Shown one piece after another: positions 10,204-17,818 of a stretch of 32,490 nt of DNA. Under the pieces are notes generated by a model, which was given only the letters and a program-made list of their open reading frames with translations, had not been told where the DNA came from and made no database searches. Made by a program: the position numbers and the translations under genes. Source of the DNA: Burkholderia pseudomultivorans (lineage in GTDB: Bacteria > Pseudomonadota > Gammaproteobacteria > Burkholderiales > Burkholderiaceae); assembly GCF_902499075.1 (NCBI RefSeq), contig NZ_CABVPP010000070.1, positions 1-32,490 of the forward strand. Reading direction: 5' to 3'. The stretch's first letter is position 1, and every line of letters starts with the position of its first letter.

Positions 10204-10746
10204 ATGAAAGCAACTCTTCGCACGCTCGTCGCCGTCGCGGCATTCGCATCGCTCGCCCCGTCGGTTTCGCATGCCACCGACGGCCAGATCACGTTCACGG
10301 GCACCATCAAGGCCCAGACCTGCCAGATCAACGGCAACGGTACCGGCAGCAAGAACTTCACCGTCGCGCTGCCGCCGGTGTCGATCACGTCGCTCGCCCA
10401 GGGTGGCACCACGGCCGGCCGCACGGCCTTCACGATCAGCCTGACGAACTGCTCGCCGGCGACGGGCAACGTCTACACGCACTTCGAACCGAGCGACACC
10501 ATCAACACGGCGAGCGGCAACCTGCTCAACGCGGAAGGCACCGCATCGAACGTCGAAGTCGGTGTGCTGAACAACCCGGACACGAGCATCATCAAGCTCG
10601 GCTCGGCCAACGAAAACTCGAAGCCGGTCGCGCTCGAGAACGGCGCGGCGACGCTCGCGTACTACGCGCAATACGTCGCGATGGGTGGCCCGGCAACGGC
10701 CGGCACGGTCAAGACGTCGGCGCTGTACTCGATCGTCTACCAGTAA
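10204..10746 (+). CDS. Type 1 fimbrial major subunit (second copy)
   Basis: Pilin of 180 residues, a clear paralogue of the first subunit. The signal peptide is residues 1-24 (ends SVSHA, cut before TDGQ). It shares with the first copy TGxIK..TC, NFTVALP, the LTNC cysteine, HFEP/YFEP, NVEVG/NVEIG, SIIKLG/SVIKLG and YYAQYVA/YIAQYVA, and ends TSALYSIVYQ. It has a good ribosome binding site (GGAG, 8 bases before ATG), stronger than that of the first copy. The 231-base gap from the adhesin gene with a hairpin suggests a separate or reinforced transcript. It could be an alternative major pilin or a minor/terminator subunit; I favour a second structural pilin. Confidence 0.92.
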   Translation: MKATLRTLVAVAAFASLAPSVSHATDGQITFTGTIKAQTCQINGNGTGSKNFTVALPPVSITSLAQGGTTAGRTAFTISLTNCSPATGNVYTHFEPSDTINTASGNLLNAEGTASNVEVGVLNNPDTSIIKLGSANENSKPVALENGAATLAYYAQYVAMGGPATAGTVKTSALYSIVYQ

Positions 10747-11205
10747 TACGTCGGCACGCCGACCCTGCGCCCGCGGCGAACACGGGCGCGGGGTCTCCCG
10801 TCTCGTCCGGCGCGCGCGTCGGAAACGCCGCTCGATCGCGTAACTTGCCGTCGCGCGACGGTGCATCACACCGCCGCCGCGCGCGGCCCACCCGCGTCGG
10901 GTGGCCTCGATCGAACGCCGCTTCGTCGCTCCGAGCGGCACGTCGGCACGCCGCGCGGCCATGCCGACCTTCAGGCGAAGCCCGCTCGCGATAAGCAACC
11001 ACGCCCGCAGCGACGGCCCCTCATGCGCCATCCGGCGCGCCGCTGCGCCGCATGACCGCCGCCGCGCCTGCGTCTCGCGCGGGTCCGCACACGTCGCATT
11101 CGCGGTCATTCCGCCCTCATCTCCGCGCAATTCCAGACATGTCCTATTGCCGCGCGTTAGCTCGATTGGTTTAATTTTAGCTTTCATCCCTTCGTTTCGA
11201 CACTC
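10747..11205 (+). other. Intergenic region between pilin and autotransporter genes
   Basis: 459 bases with no supported gene. A stem GCGCCCG/CGGGCGC lies just after the pilin stop (about 10768-10790) and a perfect 7-base-pair hairpin CCACCCG-CGT-CGGGTGG at 10888-10904; neither has a U-tract. The last 60 bases become AT-richer (GGTTTAATTTTAGC near 11168) and may hold the autotransporter promoter, but no -35/-10 pair is convincing. Confidence 0.45.
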
Positions 11206-14200
11206 ATGACCGCATCCACCCACCCTTTCCCGAAAGCGCCCGCCGCGCGGCGTCGTGCCGGATCCGGCGGCAACACGACGCCTGGCATGCCCGACATGCC
11301 GCCGGTACCGCTATCCATCTGCGCGGCGCTGATCGTCGCGATCATGGCGCCGCTGTCCGCCACCGCGCAGGTCGTCAACAACCCGCAGTACGCGAACGGC
11401 GAGCATGTCGAAATCGCCGCCGGCGATTACGCGACCGTCAACTACGATTCGGTGCTGAACGTCAGCAAGGGCGGGCTGATGACGGCGACCGGCCCGGTGC
11501 GCGTGTTTTCGAAGGGCATCGGTGCGATCGGCCTGTACGTGGAAGGCGCGGGTTCGCGTATCGAGTTGCAGGACAGCCAGGTTCACACGACCGGCAATTC
11601 CGCCTACGGCCTCTATCTGTTCCACGGCTCCGGCGCGCCCGACGGCGCCAGCGCGCTGCTCGACAACACGACGCTCAATACGCTGGACGACAACGCCGCC
11701 GGCGTGCGCATGTACGGCTCCGGCAACCGGCTCGACATGGTCGGCGGCTCGATCGACACGCTCGGCCGCGAGGCATACGGCATCTACGTCGGCCCGGGCC
11801 CCGGCGCGTCGATCGCGGTCGCCGACACGCGCATCCGCACCGTCGGCGCGTTCGCACCCGCCATCGCGGTGGGCTCGGACGGCAACCATGCGAAGCTCGA
11901 ACGGCTCGACGTCACGACGGAAGGCCAGGAGTCGTCGGCGCTCAGCCTGATCGGCGAGAACACGATGTCGATCACCGACTCGACGCTGCGCACCAACGGG
12001 TTCCTCGCGCCGGCCGTGGACCTTCGCGAGGGCGCGATGACGATGGCGCGCACCGACGTGATCACGACCGGCGAAAGCTCACACGGTCTCTATGCATCGC
12101 GCGAGCTCGCGCTCGACGCCCAGACCGCGCAACTCGACGTCACCGATTCGCGCGTCACCACGCACGGCCTGGGCGCAATCGGCACGATCGCGCGCGACGG
12201 CGCGGAAGTCACGCTCACCGGCACCGCCGTCGAAACGCACGGCGACAAGGCGATCGGCGTGCTGTCGGTGCGCGACGACTCCATCGTCAGCATGCTCGAC
12301 AGCACGGTCGCCACCAACGGCGCGCGCGCACGCGGCGTACAGGCGAGCTACGGCGGCCTGGTCGATCTCGTCAATACGACGGTCCGCACCGAAGGCGAGC
12401 ACGCAGCCGGCGCCGGCATATTCGGCGGCGAACTGCATCTCGACGGCGGCTCGATCGTCAGCGCGCAAGGCAGCGCGATCGAAGCGACCACCGGCCTCGT
12501 GCGCGCGTCCGGCGGCGCGCACCTCGAGGGCGGCAACGGCACGCTGCTCGCCGTCGCGGCCACGGCCGGCGAGCCGGTGCATCTGATGCTCGACAACGCC
12601 ACCGCGCGCGGCAATATCGTCAACGTGCCGGCCGAGGACGGCAGCCCGACGCCCGTCGTCACGAACCTCGCGCTGTCGCGCGGCGCCGCGTGGGAAGGCG
12701 CGACGCAGGCGGTCCGCGCGGTGTCGATGCAGGGCGACAGCCAGTGGTCGGTCACCGGCGACTCCACCGTGCAGGCCGTCACGCTCGACCAATCGACGAT
12801 CGCGTTCGGCGCGCCAGTCGGCGGCGCGCACAAGACGCTCGTCGTGCAGGGCGACTACACGGCGCGCGACGGCAAGGTCATCCTGAACACCGTGTACGGC
12901 GACGATCTTGCACCGACCGACAAGCTCGTGATCGACGGCGGCCACGCGTCGGGCAACACGGCGCTGGTCGTGAAGCGCGCCAGCGGCGACGGCGCCGCGA
13001 CGGCCGTCGGCATCCCGCTCGTCGAGACCCGCAACGGCGGCACGACCGATGCGGCAGCCTTCGCGCTCGACGCGGCGTCCGACGGCTACCGCAAGGATTT
13101 CGGCACGATTTCGGCGGGCGGCTACGACTACATGCTGACGCGCGGCGGGCGGGCCGGCCACGTCGACGACTGGTACCTCGTCTCCGCGGCCAAGCCCGTG
13201 CCCGAACCCGAGCCGGTCGAACCGGAAACCGTCCCGCCGCAGCCCGAAGTCGTCCCGCCGCCCGTGCGCGCCGTCGCCCCGGAGCCGGACGCCTATCTCG
13301 CGAACGCGGACGCCGCGATCCTGATGCCGATCCACACGCTGCACGATCGCAGCGACCAGACGCTGCGCGAACAGACCGACGAAAACACGCGCTACGGCGC
13401 CGTATGGTTGCGCGCGCAGGGACAGTCCACGTCGCTCGGCGGCGGCCGCAGCGTCAGCGGCAACGGCCGCCTGATTCACGTGGGCGCGGACATGTTCCGC
13501 TTCGACGACGGTCGCGGCGGCAGTTTCCGGCTCGGCGCGATGGGCATGTACGCGAGCGCCACGAGCTGGTCGACGCGCTCACTGTGGAACCCGGTCGCGC
13601 AGCGCTATGCGCCGGCGACCGCCCGCGGCAGCGTCGACGGCTACAACTTCGGCGTGTACGGCACGTGGTACGGCAAGCGCGACATCCTGACCGGGCCGCA
13701 CGTCGATACGTGGCTGATGTACGGCACGTACGACAACCACGTCGGCGGCAGCCTGCCGGGCGACCGCTACCGGTCGCGCACGCTCACCGCGTCGGTCGAG
13801 GCCGGCTATTCGTTCGGCATGTACGACGACGGCCGGTCGCGCTTTTTCGTCGAGCCGGGCGCGCAGATCGTGTACTCGAACTACCAGGCGGCAGGGCATG
13901 ACTCGCCGGGCGGCTATATCGGCGTGCAGCGCGCGAACGACGTGCTCACGCGCATCGGCGTGCGCGTGCACGGCGTCTCGCCGATCTCCGCATCGCAGGA
14001 ACTGCGGCCGTTCATCGAGGCGAACTGGTGGCACGGGCCCGGCTCGCACCGGCTCAGCGTCGACGGCAACCCGTTCGAGCTGCGGATGCCGCGCGACCGC
14101 GCCGAGCTGAAGCTGGGCGCGACCGGGCAGATCACGCGGAATCTCGCCGTATCGGTCAGCTTCGGCGTCGACGCCAACCTGTCGAACTACGCGACGGTGA

Positions 14201-14235
14201 AGGGGCAGCTCGCGGCGAAATATCGCTGGCGATAA
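11206..14235 (+). CDS. Autotransporter adhesin-like protein with beta-helix passenger
   Basis: Type V secreted surface protein of 1009 residues. The signal peptide is unusually long (about 1-54), with a polar, proline-rich N-region and core LSICAALIVAIMAPLSATA. The passenger (about 55-640) is built of repeating short strands around TTxGxxAxGLY-like turns (HTTGNSAYGLY, TLGREAYGIY, TTGESSHGLY, THGDKAIGV), as in pertactin-type beta-helices. A Pro/Glu/Val linker (about 662-700) leads to the C-terminal beta-barrel (about 720-1009, TRYGAVWLRAQGQ onward). The last residues are AAKYRWR; most autotransporters end in Phe or Trp, so the final Arg after Trp is mildly unusual. No ribosome binding site is obvious and internal ATGs at 11287/11296 are alternatives. 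The passenger has no enzyme motif I recognise. Confidence 0.9.
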   Translation: MTASTHPFPKAPAARRRAGSGGNTTPGMPDMPPVPLSICAALIVAIMAPLSATAQVVNNPQYANGEHVEIAAGDYATVNYDSVLNVSKGGLMTATGPVRVFSKGIGAIGLYVEGAGSRIELQDSQVHTTGNSAYGLYLFHGSGAPDGASALLDNTTLNTLDDNAAGVRMYGSGNRLDMVGGSIDTLGREAYGIYVGPGPGASIAVADTRIRTVGAFAPAIAVGSDGNHAKLERLDVTTEGQESSALSLIGENTMSITDSTLRTNGFLAPAVDLREGAMTMARTDVITTGESSHGLYASRELALDAQTAQLDVTDSRVTTHGLGAIGTIARDGAEVTLTGTAVETHGDKAIGVLSVRDDSIVSMLDSTVATNGARARGVQASYGGLVDLVNTTVRTEGEHAAGAGIFGGELHLDGGSIVSAQGSAIEATTGLVRASGGAHLEGGNGTLLAVAATAGEPVHLMLDNATARGNIVNVPAEDGSPTPVVTNLALSRGAAWEGATQAVRAVSMQGDSQWSVTGDSTVQAVTLDQSTIAFGAPVGGAHKTLVVQGDYTARDGKVILNTVYGDDLAPTDKLVIDGGHASGNTALVVKRASGDGAATAVGIPLVETRNGGTTDAAAFALDAASDGYRKDFGTISAGGYDYMLTRGGRAGHVDDWYLVSAAKPVPEPEPVEPETVPPQPEVVPPPVRAVAPEPDAYLANADAAILMPIHTLHDRSDQTLREQTDENTRYGAVWLRAQGQSTSLGGGRSVSGNGRLIHVGADMFRFDDGRGGSFRLGAMGMYASATSWSTRSLWNPVAQRYAPATARGSVDGYNFGVYGTWYGKRDILTGPHVDTWLMYGTYDNHVGGSLPGDRYRSRTLTASVEAGYSFGMYDDGRSRFFVEPGAQIVYSNYQAAGHDSPGGYIGVQRANDVLTRIGVRVHGVSPISASQELRPFIEANWWHGPGSHRLSVDGNPFELRMPRDRAELKLGATGQITRNLAVSVSFGVDANLSNYATVKGQLAAKYRWR

Positions 14236-14349
14236 GGCCCGGGCCGGCCCGAAGCCGCGGCGGCAGCCGGCGCGCCGCGGCTTCGCGTCCCGCGCCGGCA
14301 ATTTCCGCTATACTCTGCCGACTGCCGCCACCTTGGCGGCCGGTCGGAA

Positions 14350-14446
14350 GCGCGCCGATTTGCTGACTCGATTGCGGGCGCGCGAACCGACCGGGGTCCG
14401 GTTCGTCCTTGCCCCGGCGGTTCACTACAAATGCGGCTAAAGAGGT
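14350..14446 (+). ncRNA. SAM-II-type riboswitch aptamer upstream of metX
   Basis: P1 is a perfect 7-base-pair stem, GCGCGCC (14350-14356) with GGCGCGC (14377-14383). Its loop begins GATTT and ends CTCGATTGCG, matching the SAM-II loop pattern (GAUUU...CCGUAUUGC in the well-studied env87 aptamer, recalled from memory). The 3' segment AAATGCGGCTAAAGAGG (14429-14445) matches the SAM-II core AAAUGUAGCUAAAAAGG. Pseudoknot pairs are available: ATT with AAT, CG with CG and CTC with GAG. An extra GC-rich hairpin-forming insertion (about 14385-14418) separates P1 from the 3' core. Known SAM-II elements repress methionine genes when SAM is bound; the position before metX fits exactly. Confidence 0.85.
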
Positions 14447-14518
14447 CGTCAGCCGCGCATCTTCGACTCCGCGCATCGCCGACACCGTTTAGCCGCCCAG
14501 TCATAAGGCATAAGGCGG
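14433..14518 (+). promoter_or_regulatory. Distal expression platform of the metX riboswitch
   Basis: GCGGCTAAA inside the aptamer core (14433-14441) is perfectly complementary to TTTAGCCGC (14488-14496). The overlapping CCGCC (14493-14497) can instead pair with GGCGG (14514-14518), which is the ribosome binding site 5 bases before the metX ATG. The two pairings exclude each other, suggesting a SAM-controlled switch of translation. A local stem GCGGCT/AGCCGC (14433-14438 with 14451-14456) is a third competing structure. Confidence 0.6.
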
Positions 14519-14523
14519 AACGA

Positions 14524-15669
14524 ATGGAATCGATCGGCATCGTCGCTCCACAGACCATGCACTTCGCCGAACCGCTGCGCTTGCAAAGCGGCAGCGTGAT
14601 CGGCAACTATCAGCTCGTCGTCGAGACGTACGGCGAGCTCAACGCCGCGCGCTCGAACGCGGTGCTCGTCTGCCACGCACTCAACGCGTCGCATCACGTC
14701 GCCGGCGTCTACGCGGACGATCCGCGCAGCACCGGCTGGTGGGACAACATGGTCGGCCCCGGCAAGCCGCTCGACACCAACCGCTTCTTCGTGATCGGCG
14801 TGAACAACCTCGGCTCGTGCTTCGGCTCGACCGGCCCGATGAGCATCGACCCGTCGACCGGCAAGCCGTACGGCGCACGCTTTCCGGTCGTCACCGTCGA
14901 GGACTGGGTGCACGCGCAGGCGCGCGTCGCCGACGCGTTCGGCATCGAGCGCTTCGCCGCGGTGATGGGCGGCAGCCTCGGCGGGATGCAGGCGCTCGCG
15001 TGGAGCCTGATGTATCCGGAGCGCGTCGCGCACTGCATCGACATCGCGTCGACGCCGAAGCTGTCCGCGCAGAACATCGCGTTCAACGAGGTCGCGCGCT
15101 CGGCGATCCTGTCCGATCCCGACTTCCACGGCGGCGACTACTATGCGCACGGCGTCAAGCCGCGGCGCGGGCTGCGCGTCGCGCGGATGATCGGCCACAT
15201 CACGTATCTTTCCGACGACGACATGGCCGAGAAATTCGGCCGCGCGCTGCGCCGTGCGGACGGCGCGCTCGACGCGTACAACTTCAGCTTCGACGTCGAG
15301 TTCGAGGTCGAATCGTACCTGCGCTACCAGGGCGACAAGTTTGCCGACTACTTCGACGCGAACACCTACCTGCTGATCACGCGCGCGCTCGACTACTTCG
15401 ATCCGGCCAAGGCGTTCGACGGCAACCTGAGCGCCGCGCTCGCGCACACGCAGGCGAAATACCTGATCGCGAGCTTCTCGACCGACTGGCGCTTCGCGCC
15501 GGCACGCTCGCGCGAGATCGTGAAGGCGCTGCTCGACAACAAGCGCACGGTCAGCTACGCGGAAATCGACGCGCCGCACGGCCACGACGCGTTCCTGCTC
15601 GACGACGCGCGCTATCACAACCTGATCCGCGCGTATTACGAACGAATCGCCAACGAGGTGGGCGCATGA
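14524..15669 (+). CDS. metX: Homoserine O-acyltransferase MetX
   Basis: Acylates the homoserine hydroxyl to start methionine synthesis; cytosolic. The 381-residue alpha/beta hydrolase has the nucleophile elbow GGSLGGM with Ser151, Asp321 (STDWRF) and His354 (HGHDAF) as triad. The oxyanion-side motif CHALNASHH is also present. The MetX fold is used with either acetyl- or succinyl-CoA; pseudomonad and Burkholderia enzymes of this type are thought to prefer succinyl-CoA, so the acyl donor is left open. The start is ATG 14524 with GGCGG 5 bases upstream. An in-frame ATG at 14431 lies inside the riboswitch and is not preferred. The stop overlaps metW as ATGA. Confidence 0.95.
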   Translation: MESIGIVAPQTMHFAEPLRLQSGSVIGNYQLVVETYGELNAARSNAVLVCHALNASHHVAGVYADDPRSTGWWDNMVGPGKPLDTNRFFVIGVNNLGSCFGSTGPMSIDPSTGKPYGARFPVVTVEDWVHAQARVADAFGIERFAAVMGGSLGGMQALAWSLMYPERVAHCIDIASTPKLSAQNIAFNEVARSAILSDPDFHGGDYYAHGVKPRRGLRVARMIGHITYLSDDDMAEKFGRALRRADGALDAYNFSFDVEFEVESYLRYQGDKFADYFDANTYLLITRALDYFDPAKAFDGNLSAALAHTQAKYLIASFSTDWRFAPARSREIVKALLDNKRTVSYAEIDAPHGHDAFLLDDARYHNLIRAYYERIANEVGA

Positions 15670-16274
15670 ACCAGCAAGCGCTGAATTCCCTGTCCGCACG
15701 CGCGGATTTCCGCACGATCGCCCGCTGGGTCGAACCGCGTTCGACGGTGCTCGACCTCGGCTGCGGCGACGGCTCGCTGCTGGCGCTGCTGATGGAAGAG
15801 CTGGACGTGACCGGCTACGGCATCGAGCTGAACGACGCCGGTGTGCTCGCAAGCGCGAAGAACGGCATCAACGTGATCCAGCAGAACCTCGAAGACGGCC
15901 TGCGCCTGTTCGAGGATCACAGCTTCGACATCGCGATCCTGTCGCAAACTCTGCAGACGATCCACCAGACGGCCGCGATCCTGCGCGAAACCGCGCGGGT
16001 CGGGCGCGAATGCATCGTGTCGTTCCCGAACTTCGGCTACTGGCCGCACCGGCTCTCGGTGCTGAACGGCCGGATGCCGGTGTCGAAGTCGCTGCCGTAC
16101 CAGTGGCACAACACGCCGAACGTGCGGGTGCTGACGATCGAGGATTTCGAGGCGCTCGCGCCCGAGGTCGGCGTGACGATCCTCGATCGCGTCGTGCTGC
16201 ACGACGGCCAGCCGATTCGATGGGGAGCGAACTGGCGTGGTAGTCTTGCTGTCTACCGCGTCAAGCGCAGCTGA
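15666..16274 (+). CDS. metW: Methionine biosynthesis protein MetW
   Basis: Methyltransferase-fold protein of 202 residues that is almost always paired with metX and is needed with it for efficient homoserine acylation in related bacteria. SAM-binding motif I is [13 protein letters not shown] (27-39); further signatures are [22 protein letters not shown] and [12 protein letters not shown]. The ATG overlaps the metX stop by four bases, so the two proteins are translationally coupled and both fall under the SAM-II riboswitch. Its exact biochemical role is not settled in the family. Confidence 0.95.
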   Translation: MNQQALNSLSARADFRTIARWVEPRSTVLDLGCGDGSLLALLMEELDVTGYGIELNDAGVLASAKNGINVIQQNLEDGLRLFEDHSFDIAILSQTLQTIHQTAAILRETARVGRECIVSFPNFGYWPHRLSVLNGRMPVSKSLPYQWHNTPNVRVLTIEDFEALAPEVGVTILDRVVLHDGQPIRWGANWRGSLAVYRVKRS

Positions 16275-16297
16275 GCCGGGGGGCCGTTGACGGACGC

Positions 16298-16320
16298 CCG
16301 GCCGGCTCCTGTCCGGCCGG
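16298..16320 (+). terminator. Hairpin downstream of metW
   Basis: CCGGCCGG-CTCCTGT-CCGGCCGG: 8 base pairs with a 7-base loop, 24 bases after the metW stop. No U-tract follows, so termination is plausible but not assured before the permease gene. Confidence 0.4.
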
Positions 16321-16396
16321 CCCGCACGCGCGGTCGCGCCCCCCGCGCCGTCCGTGCCGCCGCTGCAATACGTCAACGCTACCCGGTTTTCTGTCC

Positions 16397-17818
16397 ATGT
16401 CCAAAACGCCACACGAGGCGCCCGCACTCGCCGCTCACGAGGATCACCCGGGCTGGCGCGCCTACCTGAACACGCACATGCTGATCTGCGTGTTCCTCGG
16501 CTTCACGTCCGGCCTGCCGCTGTTCACGCTCGTCTACCTCGTACAGGCATGGCTGCGCTCCGAGGGCGTGAACCTGAAGGAAATCGGCCTGTTCGCGCTG
16601 ATCCAGTTCCCCTATACGTGGAAGTTCCTGTGGGCGCCGCTGATGGACCGCTACATCCCGCATCTGCCGGGCTGGCGCCCGGGCCGCCGGCGCGGCTGGC
16701 TGCTGCTCACGCAGGTGCTGGTCGCGGGCGCGATCGCGACGCTCGGCTTCGTGTCGCCGCGCGACTCGATCTGGACGGTCGCCGCGCTCACGACGCTGGT
16801 CGCGTTCTTCGGCGCGAGCGCCGACATCGTGATCGACGCGTACCGCCGCGAACTGCTGCGCGACACCGAGCAGGGCCTCGGCAACGCGGTGCACGTGAAC
16901 GCGTACAAGCTCGCCGCATTGATCCCCGGCTCGCTCGCGCTGATCCTGTCCGATCACCTGCCGTGGGACGTCGTGTTCGCGGTCACCGCCGCGTTCATGC
17001 TGCCCGGCATCCTGATGACGCTCGTCGTGCGCGAGCCCGAGGTGATCGGCGCGCCGCCGCGCAACCTGCGCGACGCGATCGTGCTGCCGTTTCGCGAATT
17101 CATCCAGCGCGACGGCTGGGCCGGCGCGCTGCTGGTGATCGCGTTCATCTTCCTGTTCAAGATCGGCGACACGATGGCGACCACGCTGTCGACCTCGTTC
17201 TTCCTCGACATCGGCTTCACGCGCACCGAGATCGGCATCGTCGCGAAAACGACCGCGCTGGTCGCGAGCGTCGCCGGCGGCATCATCGGCGGCGTATGGC
17301 TGGTCAAGATCGGCATCGGCCGCGGGCTGTGGATCTTCGGCGCGCTGCAGATGGTGTCGACGCTCGGCTTCGCGTGGCTCGCGCAGCTCGGCCCCGGCTC
17401 GCCGGTGCTCGCGGTGCTGTACGACTTCACCGTGTCGACGAGCCATGCGATCGCGTCGGCGCTGTCGGTATTCGGCATCGAGGTCACGCCGCATTTCAGC
17501 CCGATGACGGTCGCGCTCGCGATCGTCTACGGCGCAGAGACGTTCACGACCGGCCTGACGATGGCCGCATTCGTCGCGTATATCGCGAGCACGACCGACC
17601 CGCGCTACACGGCCACGCAGTTCGCGCTGTTCACCAGCCTCGCGTCGGTGCCGCGCACGCTCGCGTCGGCCGCGAGCGGCTTCATCGTCGCGAAGATCGG
17701 CTGGTTCGACTACTTCCTCGTATGCACCGCGCTCGCGATTCCCGGGATGCTGCTGCTGTTCAGGATCGCGCCATGGAACGGCGCCGCGCGCAATAACGAG
17801 GCCAGCCGTGCGCAATGA
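16397..17818 (+). CDS. ampG: AmpG-like muropeptide permease (MFS)
   Basis: Inner-membrane transporter of 473 residues, predicted to import anhydro-muropeptides released in cell-wall turnover for recycling and, through AmpR, to influence beta-lactamase expression. Around 12 or more hydrophobic segments are visible. Family-typical stretches are LGFTSGLPLFTLVYLVQAWLR, LIQFPYTWKFLWAPLMDRY, GASADIVIDAYRREL and KIGDTMATTLSTSFF. The first 20 residues are polar and cytosolic. The end overlaps the start of the M48-like gene by 11 bases, indicating one transcript. Confidence 0.9.
   Translation: MSKTPHEAPALAAHEDHPGWRAYLNTHMLICVFLGFTSGLPLFTLVYLVQAWLRSEGVNLKEIGLFALIQFPYTWKFLWAPLMDRYIPHLPGWRPGRRRGWLLLTQVLVAGAIATLGFVSPRDSIWTVAALTTLVAFFGASADIVIDAYRRELLRDTEQGLGNAVHVNAYKLAALIPGSLALILSDHLPWDVVFAVTAAFMLPGILMTLVVREPEVIGAPPRNLRDAIVLPFREFIQRDGWAGALLVIAFIFLFKIGDTMATTLSTSFFLDIGFTRTEIGIVAKTTALVASVAGGIIGGVWLVKIGIGRGLWIFGALQMVSTLGFAWLAQLGPGSPVLAVLYDFTVSTSHAIASALSVFGIEVTPHFSPMTVALAIVYGAETFTTGLTMAAFVAYIASTTDPRYTATQFALFTSLASVPRTLASAASGFIVAKIGWFDYFLVCTALAIPGMLLLFRIAPWNGAARNNEASRAQ

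Noticed and set aside
10709-11002. Minus-strand small gene downstream of the second pilin
   Set aside because: No domain, no ribosome binding site, arginine-rich; typical GC-driven spurious frame.
11540-12450. Possible CRISPR-like or tandem DNA repeat
   Set aside because: The periodicity is in the protein (beta-helix turns); the DNA repeats are degenerate and coding.
14443-14470. Direct ribosome-site masking by the SAM-II core (AAAGAGG)
   Set aside because: No usable start codon lies within reach downstream, and metX begins about 80 bases later, so a distal mechanism is preferred.
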